From UBA5109 sp963975155 (GTDB taxonomy: Bacteria; Pseudomonadota; Gammaproteobacteria; Pseudomonadales; Pseudohongiellaceae), in the NCBI GenBank assembly GCA_963975155.1, contig CAXBFG010000001.1, positions 310,001 to 374,000 of the forward strand: a DNA stretch of 64,000 bases, given 5' to 3'. Positions 1 to 7,127 of the stretch are shown here, piece after piece (the first letter of the stretch is position 1; each line of letters opens with the position of its first letter). The notes under the pieces were generated by a model. The model saw only the letters and a list, made by a program, of their open reading frames with translations, ran no database searches and was not told where the DNA came from. The position numbers were made by a program, and so were the translations under genes.

Positions 1-113
1 CAAGCAAGCAGAGCAGGAATAAGGAGTAAGGGATAATAATGGGAAGCAGGCAAAGAAGGCGATAATCCGCCAAGAAAAATACCCAGACTGAAAGCGATCA
101 TCCATGAGCGCAT
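1..113 (-). CDS. comEC: DNA internalization protein ComEC/Rec2, N-terminal fragment
   Basis: This is a partial gene that reads leftward off the window; only about 37 residues are visible. They begin MRSWMIAFSLGIFLGG and continue as a run of hydrophobic segments ending LLLIPALLA, which looks like the first membrane helices of the ComEC/Rec2 channel that takes up single-stranded DNA in naturally competent bacteria. The ATG at 113 has an AGGG about 8 bases upstream. A comEC homologue close to lolCDE is also seen in Pseudomonas, which supports the call. Too little is visible to exclude another polytopic membrane protein. Confidence 0.5.
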   Translation of the reverse strand, partial: MRSWMIAFSLGIFLGGLSPSLPASHYYPLLLIPALLA

Positions 114-194
114 AGCCTACCCTGAGAACTAACATCAATAGTTTAGTCTAGGAGCTTGTGGGTATTCCGCCAGTTTTATTCATGAATTGCAGAC

Positions 195-236
195 AAAAAA
201 ATATCGGAGCCAAGCTTAAAGCCGACTCCGATATTT
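195..236 (-). terminator. Rho-independent terminator of the cold-shock gene
   Basis: Read on the minus strand, AAATATCGGAG pairs perfectly with CTCCGATATTT (11 bp) around a 16-base spacer, and is followed directly by a run of T residues. It lies about 30 bases beyond the csp stop codon. Confidence 0.85.
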
Positions 237-264
237 GATCTGACAGTGTGCTAAATCTTTTAAA

Positions 265-471
265 TTAAAGTGGGACCACTTTATTTGCACAAGGGCCTTT
301 CTGGCCTTGGCCAACTTCAAATTCAACAGCTTGTCCATCATTTAGGGTTGCAAACTGACCGCCACTTTGAATTTCTGAATGATGAACAAACAGATCTTTA
401 CTACCGTCTTCCGGAGTAATAAAACCAAAGCCTTTATCAGGGTTGAACCACTTAACTGTACCTTTACTCAT
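265..471 (-). CDS. Cold-shock protein, CspA family
   Basis: This 68-residue protein is a single cold-shock domain, an OB fold that binds single-stranded RNA or DNA and melts RNA structure. RNP1 (KGFGFI, residues 13-18) and RNP2 (LFVHH, residues 27-31) are intact, with the usual aromatic residues. Length and sequence are typical of the CspA/CspD group. The ATG at 471 has no obvious Shine-Dalgarno sequence. The nine bases ATGAGTAAA occur both at this start and 13 bases upstream, where they open a six-codon reading frame that overlaps the csp start. A strong terminator follows the gene, so it is probably monocistronic. Whether it is cold-induced cannot be told from the sequence. Confidence 0.95.
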   Translation of the reverse strand: MSKGTVKWFNPDKGFGFITPEDGSKDLFVHHSEIQSGGQFATLNDGQAVEFEVGQGQKGPCANKVVPL

Positions 472-601
472 TGTATTTACTCATTTTATTGGTGAAGATT
501 AATATTTTTATTTTCGAATTCACCATTTCGAAGATAAAGCGATACGATTGCTTTTCTTGTTACGCGCTACATTCTATCAGTAATTTACCCTGACAAGTAC
601 C

Positions 602-1858
602 TTATTCATAACGCAGGGTCTGGGCAGGATCAACGCGCGCGGCAGAATATGCCGGATATAAGGTCGCCAGTATGCTTAACAGGATCGAAATGCTGCATAC
701 AATCAAGAGATCACTGCCGAGTAATTGTGATGGCAGGTAGTTAATGGGGTAAATATCGGCGCTGAGAAATTGAATATTCAGTACATTTTCCAGCCAGGCA
801 ACAAAGTCACTGACATAGAGTGAACCAAGAATACCCAGTATGAGACCGCTCAGGGTGCCGATCAGGGCAATGATAAAACCCTGAATCAGAAAAATATTGC
901 GGATACTCCCCAGCGAGGTGCCCATGGTTCTGAGTATGGCAATATCGCCCTGCTTATCCCTGACCACCATGAATAAGCTGACCACGACATTAAATGCCGC
1001 CACGGCAATCAGTAAAAACAGCAATAAACCCACCATCGATTTGGAGAACTGGATATTGTTGTAGATATTGCCGTAATCACGACTCCAGTTACTGAAGTTA
1101 AAATCTCCGGCCAGCTGATTCTGAATGTTTCTGATAACCGTGGTACTGGCAAAGAGATCATTTAACTGGATTCTCAGGCCGTGAATACGATCCCCGAGCC
1201 TGTATAAAAGTTGCGCGTCATTCATATGCACCAGAGCCAGGTTGCTGTCCAGTTGCGAACCTACCGTAAAAATTCCGCCGACTGTAAAACTGCGTTGTCT
1301 GGGAAATTCACCCAAAGGCGTTATATTCAGATAGGAAGATACCAGCATTACTTCATCGCCAAGTTGCAGATCCAGATCATCTGCCAGGGCAGAACCGATC
1401 AAAATAGAGAAGCTGCCGGGACTCAGGGAAGCAAGGGAACCCTGCTGAATGAATTCCTGCAGTATGGAAACCCGTGCTTCTGCTTGCGGGTCTACCCCGT
1501 TCAGCAGGATTCCGCGCGACTTACCATTAGCCAGCAACATGCCCTGAAGCTGAATCATGGGAGCGCTGGCAGTCACATCCGGATTGTTTTCAATTACCCG
1601 GCGAACAGTTTCCCATTGTTGTGGATTCATCAGCGCTTCGTTGCTCAGGGTGGTAATTGTGACATGTGGTACTAATGCCAGAATGCGTTCTCTCAGTTCA
1701 CGATCAAAACCGTTCATTACTGAAAACACGATAATGAGAACGGCAACACTGAGGCTTAATCCGATTACCGATAAGCGGGATATAAAACCTACCAATAGAT
1801 TGTTTGAGCCGATGGAGGCATAACGCTTACCTATGAACATTGCCTGACGGATCGCCAT
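602..1858 (-). CDS. lolE: Lipoprotein-releasing system permease LolE
   Basis: This is one of two membrane subunits of the LolCDE ABC transporter. It extracts mature lipoproteins from the outer leaflet of the inner membrane and passes them to LolA. The 418 residues show one N-terminal membrane helix (about 25-48), a periplasmic domain of roughly 220 residues, and three C-terminal helices (about 270-410): the MacB/FtsX-like layout. The cytoplasmic motif GDIAILRTMG after the second helix is the coupling region that contacts LolD. It is called LolE rather than LolC because it is the last gene of the lolC-lolD-lolE order; sequence alone separates the paralogues poorly. The gene starts one base after the lolD stop codon. 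Confidence 0.9.
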   Translation of the reverse strand: MAIRQAMFIGKRYASIGSNNLLVGFISRLSVIGLSLSVAVLIIVFSVMNGFDRELRERILALVPHVTITTLSNEALMNPQQWETVRRVIENNPDVTASAPMIQLQGMLLANGKSRGILLNGVDPQAEARVSILQEFIQQGSLASLSPGSFSILIGSALADDLDLQLGDEVMLVSSYLNITPLGEFPRQRSFTVGGIFTVGSQLDSNLALVHMNDAQLLYRLGDRIHGLRIQLNDLFASTTVIRNIQNQLAGDFNFSNWSRDYGNIYNNIQFSKSMVGLLLFLLIAVAAFNVVVSLFMVVRDKQGDIAILRTMGTSLGSIRNIFLIQGFIIALIGTLSGLILGILGSLYVSDFVAWLENVLNIQFLSADIYPINYLPSQLLGSDLLIVCSISILLSILATLYPAYSAARVDPAQTLRYE

Positions 1859-1859
1859 A

Positions 1860-2549
1860 TTAAGCGCCTTCCTGGCTATGGAGTTTGCCGTCCTGCAGTA
1901 CCAGTCTGCGATTCATTTTATTGGCCAGTTCCTGATCATGCGTCACAATAATAAAACTGGCAGTAATTTTTTCCTTCAGCTCCAGCATGAGCTTTTGTAT
2001 TCCAAGCGCAGTATTCCGATCCAGATTACCGGTTGGCTCATCCATCAGCACACAGGCCGGGTTATGCACCAGGGCGCGGGCTATGGCGACGCGTTGCCGC
2101 TCACCGCCGGAAAGTTGAGCCGGCTTATGTGTGAGACGCTCTGCCAGTCCCACCTGGCCGAGAATTGCAGCGGCGCTTTGCATGGCTTCTGCAAACGGCT
2201 TTTTCGCAATTATCAGAGGCATGGCGACATTTTCCTGTGCCGTGAACTCACCGAGCAGATGATGGAACTGATAAACAAAGCCCAGAGTCTTATTGCGTAA
2301 CTGGTCCTGAGCCTTATGGTTTAGCTGATGAACATCCTGGCCATTAATTTTTACGGTGCCGCTGCTGGGTTTGTCCAGGCCGCCAAGTATATTGAGCAAG
2401 GTGGTTTTGCCGGAACCGGATGCGCCAATAATGGCAACACTTTCACCCGGCATCAGTTTGAAATCAAGATCCTTGAGAATGCTTAACTCATGAGTTCCCT
2501 GCTGGAAAACCTTGCCAAGCTGGCTGCATTGTAAAATGGCTTCAGTCAT
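1860..2549 (-). CDS. lolD: Lipoprotein-releasing system ATPase LolD
   Basis: LolD powers lipoprotein release by the LolCDE complex. Walker A (GASGSGKTT), the Q-loop, the ABC signature LSGGERQR, Walker B (CVLMDEPTGNLD) and a switch histidine (VTHDQE) are all present in about 229 residues, the normal size. The chosen ATG at 2549 (MTEAILQCSQLG) overlaps the end of lolC by 8 bases. The frame stays open 27 codons further upstream, inside lolC, but that extension has no LolD-like sequence. The MacB/FtsE family is similar, but the flanking lolC and lolE genes decide the assignment. Confidence 0.95.
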   Translation of the reverse strand: MTEAILQCSQLGKVFQQGTHELSILKDLDFKLMPGESVAIIGASGSGKTTLLNILGGLDKPSSGTVKINGQDVHQLNHKAQDQLRNKTLGFVYQFHHLLGEFTAQENVAMPLIIAKKPFAEAMQSAAAILGQVGLAERLTHKPAQLSGGERQRVAIARALVHNPACVLMDEPTGNLDRNTALGIQKLMLELKEKITASFIIVTHDQELANKMNRRLVLQDGKLHSQEGA

Positions 2550-3792
2550 AACGAAGTACTTCCGCTGGGTGAATTCGTGAGGCTTTCCAGGCAGGATAAA
2601 GTGTTGCCAGCAAAGAGATAAATACGGCAAAAAAACAGGTCAGAATAACATCCTGACTTTGAATATCGGTGCCAATACTACTGAGCATAAACATGCCATC
2701 GGGTATGAACAGCATCTCGATGAGCTCGCCCATAAATTCAAAATTTGCTGCGATCAAAAGCCCCAGGACTGCGCCCAGCAGGGTTCCACTCACACCGATC
2801 AATAGACCCTGAATGATAAAAATACCCATGATACTGCCTTGGCTGGCTCCCATGGTTCGCAATATGGCGATATCGGATTTTTTCTCGCTAACCACCATAA
2901 CCAGTGTTGAAATAATATTGAAGGCCCCGATGGCTACGATCATCATCAGCATGAACCAGGTCATGATTTTTTCCATTTTCAGGGCATTAAACAAGCTGGC
3001 TTCGCTAACTGACCAGTCCTCTCCCATGTATTCAGGGCCCGGCAATGCAAGGTTCAACAGCTCAAGACTGCTTTCTACAGTATTGGCTGCTGCATAAATA
3101 TCATCGACCTTTAGGCGAAGTCGTACAGCTTCATCAATATCATCCAAACCTGATAATTCCGCACTGTCCTCAAGATGTATCAACGCAAGATTGGCTCCAA
3201 TGCTGAACTGCACATCAAAGATACCTTTGACCGTAAAGGTGTGCATATTCAACTGCAGGCGTGAACTGTTGTCACTCAGCTCAGGTACGATGAGATTGAC
3301 TGCGTCGCCCGGCAACAGCCTTAAAGCATTGGCCAGACTGCGTCCAAGAATAATACTGCGCTCACCCGCTTTTAAATCCTCAAGGCTTCCCTGCAACATG
3401 CTGGCTTCTATATCTGAAGTCTGTAATTCTGCCTGCGGAATGATGCCTTTGATTTCAGTGACCTGATGGATGCCGTTTGTACTGAGCATGGACTCCAGAG
3501 AGATATAGGGAGAAACGCTAAGTACAGAGGCTTGTTCACTTAAGAGGCTGGCAGCTTCCTGCCAGCGGGGAAAAGCGCCCCGGGTATAAATATCAGCATG
3601 AGGCACGGTTATCAGGGTACGTTGACGCTGCTCGCCCTGCGCGCCGTTAAACACGGCCAGTACAATTACAATAGCCAGGACACCGAGTGTTAATCCGGCC
3701 ATGGAGACCAGGGATGTAAAAGAAATAACACGATTGTCTTTCTTGGAAAGTATGTACCGTAAGCCTATAAAAAAAGGCGTATTTTTCAGCAT
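2542..3792 (-). CDS. lolC: Lipoprotein-releasing system permease LolC
   Basis: This is the first gene of the lolCDE operon. The 416 residues have the same layout as LolE: a helix near residues 24-48, a large periplasmic domain, and three C-terminal helices with the coupling motif DIAILRTMGAS. In E. coli, LolC is the subunit whose periplasmic hook holds the chaperone LolA. The assignment as LolC rests on gene order. The start (MLKNTPFFIGLRYILSKK) is typical of the family. A 428-base gap with no gene lies upstream and should hold the operon promoter. Confidence 0.9.
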   Translation of the reverse strand: MLKNTPFFIGLRYILSKKDNRVISFTSLVSMAGLTLGVLAIVIVLAVFNGAQGEQRQRTLITVPHADIYTRGAFPRWQEAASLLSEQASVLSVSPYISLESMLSTNGIHQVTEIKGIIPQAELQTSDIEASMLQGSLEDLKAGERSIILGRSLANALRLLPGDAVNLIVPELSDNSSRLQLNMHTFTVKGIFDVQFSIGANLALIHLEDSAELSGLDDIDEAVRLRLKVDDIYAAANTVESSLELLNLALPGPEYMGEDWSVSEASLFNALKMEKIMTWFMLMMIVAIGAFNIISTLVMVVSEKKSDIAILRTMGASQGSIMGIFIIQGLLIGVSGTLLGAVLGLLIAANFEFMGELIEMLFIPDGMFMLSSIGTDIQSQDVILTCFFAVFISLLATLYPAWKASRIHPAEVLRYD

Positions 3793-4220
3793 GTCCAGCT
3801 ACAGCGCTCATTTGAAAGCAAGCCGCAATTTTGCAGGCATGCAGCATGCAGGTCAAGGAAGCTCTTGTATTGCAGGCCTTTCATTTGGGAAAAGATTTAA
3901 ACACGATTGATATTCAACACCATCTCCTTAGGTCAATTAAGTCTGGCACAGTGACCCTCATCGTTTAAACCTAAACTTAAGCAAATTGCAAAAGAGTTCC
4001 CTAAGCTGCGATTGGGAATTCCCGCAATCGTTAAATTTTAAGTGAAGGTCAAAATACTGGCTGAGTTGCATTTATCCATGTAGGTATTTTGGAGTGCCAC
4101 ACGAACTTGATGAGCACTCTGCAATAGACAATTTAATACGGTTTCAGAAGTGCTAAAAAAGCAGAAAAATATAAAATTCTTACTATACTTAAAGCTGTTA
4201 AAACGTTTTAGGTGCCAGGC
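3793..4220. other. Intergenic region between lolC and the 4.2 kb gene
   Basis: This divergent gap separates lolC (leftward) from an unrecognised gene (rightward). Short open frames cross it on both strands but none has a credible start or family resemblance. It should carry both promoters; no strong sigma-70 match was found. Its main structure is a palindrome near 4009-4030, listed separately. Confidence 0.5.
4009..4030. repeat. Imperfect palindrome centred on GGGAATTCCC
   Basis: CGATTG (4009-4014) faces CAATCG (4025-4030) across a self-complementary GGGAATTCCC core. TTAAATTTT follows on the plus strand. It could be an operator or a hairpin; no plus-strand gene lies upstream for it to terminate. 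Confidence 0.45.
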
Positions 4221-4682
4221 ATGACTCAGTTTATTGAATTTCCGCAACGCCAGCATCAGGAGTTCAGAAACCTGGTGTTTAAATCTGTGCTGGAAGCAGC
4301 CCGTAGGCAGGTCTTAAGTCTGGAAGATTATTTTGCGGCTATTTATTACTCAGGCGAGAATCCGCAACTCTTTGCCTCCGCTGCAAGTCTGCAGAGCCTG
4401 TATCAACGCTTTCAAAGCCTCATTGAGCTTGCCGTGAGTACGGATCCGGAGGCCCTTAAACTGACTGAAGCAAACAAGGCTTATTTATGCTATCGCATAT
4501 ATGTTCACAGTCTGTGCATGCAAAGGCAGAATATGTCTGAATCAGATGCTGAGTTGTATTTACAGGATGCCCTGCAAGAATACTTCAACACGGCAACTAA
4601 GGTTTTTTCTGACAGCGACCGCTTAAAGATACTGGGATATTTGAAACGTATGAGGCAACACGCACCCGAACTTCCACGTTAG
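4221..4682 (+). CDS. Hypothetical protein, about 153 residues
   Basis: I do not recognise this protein. It looks soluble and mostly alpha-helical, with no signal peptide and no membrane segment. The middle is rich in leucine, tyrosine and glutamine, and the C-terminal third is charged and ends with a basic stretch (YLKRMRQHAPELPR). The ATG at 4221 is preferred because TAGGTG lies just upstream; a GTG three codons earlier at 4212 is possible. The gene stands alone, converging on the recombinase gene. Codon use and sustained amphipathic pattern support a real gene, but the function is unknown. Confidence 0.7.
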   Translation: MTQFIEFPQRQHQEFRNLVFKSVLEAARRQVLSLEDYFAAIYYSGENPQLFASAASLQSLYQRFQSLIELAVSTDPEALKLTEANKAYLCYRIYVHSLCMQRQNMSESDAELYLQDALQEYFNTATKVFSDSDRLKILGYLKRMRQHAPELPR

Positions 4683-4784
4683 GCTGTAACGGGAAGCAGG
4701 TGCTCATGTTTATGATCAATAGCTGCAGTAACTGATATAACGCTCATAGCGCTGTAACACTGGCGGCTGGTTGCCACAGTTCAG

Positions 4785-5477
4785 CTAATAGTTATCTGGA
4801 GAAATGTCGGATTCGTTTCTTTTGAGAAGACGCTGGACGGTTTTAAATGAAACAGGAACCATCGGCGTGCTGACTTCAGCGGAGATTGCCCGTAAGGATT
4901 TACCTTCCTTTTTCATTTTAATAATTTTCTTGAGGACTTTTTGCTCCATCGGGTTTTCTATCAGGCGCCCATTGGAATGAATCATATATCCAAAGGGGCG
5001 GCTGCCTCCCAGAAAACGCCCCTTGTTACGCTGATTTTGTTTGACGGTCTTGATGCGTTCAGTGGAACGTCGTTTTTCGAGGCTATGAAAAATGTCCAGC
5101 ATGCGTCGAAAGCTCGGGCTGAAATCTGCAGTAGTAACTTCTCCACCCAGTTCCAGAATAAACAAGCGCACCTGTTTTTCTTTCAGCAGTTTCATGCTGC
5201 TTTGCATGTCATCACAGCTGCTGAATATACGTTCGACAGAACAGCTTAACAGGATATCCCCTGCTTCAAGTAATTCCAGGAGCTGTTTGGCTTTTGGCCG
5301 TTTAACAAAATCAACGGACCATTTCAGGTTGCTATCGAGAAAGCCGTTATTGATGCGCATACCATGACCGAGGGCATAAGTTTGCAGTCTTAGATTTTCC
5401 TGCTCCAGCAGACTTTCCAGATCACTTTCTTCTTGAGATTCTACGGTCGAGGTACGAGTGTAGCTGTATACAGACAT
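4785..5477 (-). CDS. Serine recombinase (resolvase/invertase family), possibly degenerate
   Basis: This 230-residue protein opens with a resolvase catalytic domain. YTRTS at residues 6-10 supplies the conserved Arg8 and nucleophile Ser10. VKRP near residue 60 matches the Arg45 region of gamma-delta resolvase. The usual D-R-x-x-R motif reads E82-R83-I-F-S86, so the Asp67 equivalent is Glu and the Arg71 equivalent is Ser. A long helix (ERIKTVKQNQRNKGR) leads to a piece resembling the recombinase domain (GSRPFGY) and a C-terminal helix-turn-helix (about 193-220). No transposon genes or obvious resolution site were seen nearby. It may be a domesticated or weakened recombinase; activity cannot be judged from sequence. 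Confidence 0.85.
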   Translation of the reverse strand: MSVYSYTRTSTVESQEESDLESLLEQENLRLQTYALGHGMRINNGFLDSNLKWSVDFVKRPKAKQLLELLEAGDILLSCSVERIFSSCDDMQSSMKLLKEKQVRLFILELGGEVTTADFSPSFRRMLDIFHSLEKRRSTERIKTVKQNQRNKGRFLGGSRPFGYMIHSNGRLIENPMEQKVLKKIIKMKKEGKSLRAISAEVSTPMVPVSFKTVQRLLKRNESDISPDNY

Positions 5478-5614
5478 GGCTTTATCCCTGAGATTTCCTG
5501 CTTGTTCTTGATCTATTCTTGAGTCAGCTCTTAATAAAGCAGCTCAAGTTATTGTTTTTATTTGGTTAATTGTGTCTCTGTACAGACAACAGAGTGCTTT
5601 TTTATCATTCTGAG

Positions 5615-5633
5615 TTTAGCTTTGCAAGCTAAA
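5615..5633. repeat. Short hairpin after padR
   Basis: TTTAGCTT and AAGCTAAA form a perfect 8-bp inverted repeat around TGC, about 50 bases past the padR stop codon. No T-run follows on the minus strand, so a terminator role is doubtful. Confidence 0.4.
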
Positions 5634-5681
5634 TATCAGATAACTAAGAATAATATAGCGATATTTAAGAGAATACGAGCA

Positions 5682-6248
5682 TCAATCAAGGGCTTGCAAT
5701 TGTTTTTTTACGAGATCGCACCAATCAAGCAAAGCTTGCAGTCGCAGCAGGCCGTGGTGAATAACAAGCGCCTGCAGTGTATACGCCTCTTTTTCTTTTT
5801 TCGTCTTAAAATGCTCCGACTGTTTTTCCGGACCAGGTAAGGGATAAATTTGTTCAAAAACCTGCAGGGCCTGTAAGCGTGAGAAAGTTTCCTTGCGTAG
5901 GTTTTTAACGAATTCGTCTCGTTCTTTAAGAGTTAGGGCATCCAGGAAAGATAACTGCGCAGCATAATCAAAGCGCGATTTAGGAATGATAGGCCCCTGC
6001 TTTAACCAGTTAATCAGCTCTTTGCGTCCTGTTTCCAGACGTTTATAGACTTTACGTCTGGGCCCTTGCGTAGAGGGCTTCATTTCACTGCTTATTAAAC
6101 CTTCATTTTCCAGCTTTCCAAGTGTGGGATAAATTTGCGCCAGCTCGGCATTCCAGAAATTACTCAGGCTATGCTCAAACGCTTTCTTCAGATCATAGCC
6201 GGATGCTGGCTTCTCCAACATGCCTAAAAGGATATGCTTAAGACTCAT
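5682..6248 (-). CDS. PadR-family transcriptional regulator
   Basis: This 188-residue protein has the PadR winged-helix domain at residues 1-80. The family signature is visible: SGYDLKKAFE, FWNAELAQIYPTLGKLENEGLI, then GPRRKVYKRLETGRKEL. A helical C-terminal half, as in the longer (Vir-like) PadR proteins, should form the dimer coiled coil. PadR proteins are usually repressors that bind small phenolic or drug-like ligands and control a neighbouring membrane protein. Here the start overlaps the end of the upstream membrane-protein gene by 11 bases, so the two are co-transcribed. The 15-bp palindrome upstream of that pair is a good candidate operator. The ligand is unknown. Confidence 0.92.
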   Translation of the reverse strand: MSLKHILLGMLEKPASGYDLKKAFEHSLSNFWNAELAQIYPTLGKLENEGLISSEMKPSTQGPRRKVYKRLETGRKELINWLKQGPIIPKSRFDYAAQLSFLDALTLKERDEFVKNLRKETFSRLQALQVFEQIYPLPGPEKQSEHFKTKKEKEAYTLQALVIHHGLLRLQALLDWCDLVKKQLQALD

Positions 6249-6987
6249 TTAAGCCAGCCTTCCGATTGAGTTCACCAAAACGTTGTTTGTAAATACGTGT
6301 CCAAATCAGAACTGCAGGCACGCCTATCAATGCTGGTGTTATCCAGGGAATAACTTGAGCGAAGCCACTGAGATTAAGATTAAAAATTTGGCCTGCTCCA
6401 AACACAGCGAAGGCTGTGTGGAAGGCTATGCCTGTACCTAGTAAGGCCCCAAGATGCTCATACAACCAGGTATTTTTGAAGTTACGTCTATTCGTTATCG
6501 CCGTTTTAATATCAAGACCATTGATAAAGCCAATTGGTGATAATACATAAAGTAATATCTGATTTAAGGGCGCAACAATCAGCGCATAAACAATCAAGAT
6601 CAGACTGGCAGCAATCGATAGATTGGCAAAAGCATGGTTTAGACCCGTATTAAGCTCTGTAATATCTTTTTTATGAGCAAGCACTGCAATGCCATGTCGC
6701 AAGCCTATAAAAACAACAAGAATTAAATATGCCAGAAATACATAAAAGCTTAATACCAGAACTTCGTTCTCATTATCAAAATTTGTCGATATCAGCTCGG
6801 GAATTCTAAGTAACAAGGCAATGGCTGCAGCGGCTAAAACAATGTAAGCGCAATACTTAAAAATCTTGCCATAAAACCTGTGGTTTTTTCCGCCTTTACG
6901 CGTAAACACGGGGACCCAAAAAGAGACTAGCCCAATAAAGCCTGCTGAGACGTGTACAAGCACAAAGGTATTTTGCAGTGTTTCCAT
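6238..6987 (-). CDS. Multi-spanning membrane protein, DUF2306-like
   Basis: This protein of about 249 residues has seven or so hydrophobic segments. Near the N-terminus it carries GGKNHRFYGKIF, a basic His-Arg-x-x-Gly loop like that in DUF2306-type predicted membrane proteins. Several histidines lie near helix ends. No transport or enzyme function can be assigned. The ATG at 6987 is chosen because GGAGAG lies 6 bases upstream; a TTG two codons earlier is less likely. It is the first gene of a two-gene unit with padR, so it is probably the regulated target. Confidence 0.75.
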   Translation of the reverse strand: METLQNTFVLVHVSAGFIGLVSFWVPVFTRKGGKNHRFYGKIFKYCAYIVLAAAAIALLLRIPELISTNFDNENEVLVLSFYVFLAYLILVVFIGLRHGIAVLAHKKDITELNTGLNHAFANLSIAASLILIVYALIVAPLNQILLYVLSPIGFINGLDIKTAITNRRNFKNTWLYEHLGALLGTGIAFHTAFAVFGAGQIFNLNLSGFAQVIPWITPALIGVPAVLIWTRIYKQRFGELNRKAGLNES

Positions 6988-7005
6988 GATCAACTCTCCG
7001 TCAAA

Positions 7006-7037
7006 ACATAGCTATATAATCAATTATATAGCTATGT
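7006..7037. promoter_or_regulatory. Perfect 15-bp inverted repeat, candidate PadR operator
   Basis: ACATAGCTATATAAT is followed after two bases by its exact reverse complement. On the minus strand it starts 18 bases upstream of the membrane-protein ATG and overlaps a possible promoter (TTTACA at 7039-7044, 17-base spacing, GATTAT). The ACAT...ATGT ends and AT-rich dyad resemble PadR-family operators. Binding is inferred. Confidence 0.65.
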
Positions 7038-7127
7038 ATGTAAAGAGTTATATAGTGAAAAAATCACCAATAAGGAAGCAGGAGATCGAAAACCTCAAAT
7101 CAATTTACAGTACCAGAAAGACTGAGA

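Noticed and set aside
1211..1675. 154-codon open frame on the plus strand opposite lolE
   Set aside because: Antisense to lolE, no plausible ribosome site or domain.
4038..4256. 72-codon open frame on the minus strand in the lolC gap
   Set aside because: It overlaps the start of the 4.2 kb gene, is AT-rich and low in complexity, and has no recognisable feature.
5615..5633. Terminator for padR
   Set aside because: The 8-bp stem is AT-rich and no T-run follows on the minus strand; kept only as a hairpin.
4683..7127. Possible prophage or integrated element around the recombinase
   Set aside because: No integrase partner, phage structural genes, flanking direct repeats or tRNA gene were seen; only one recombinase is present.
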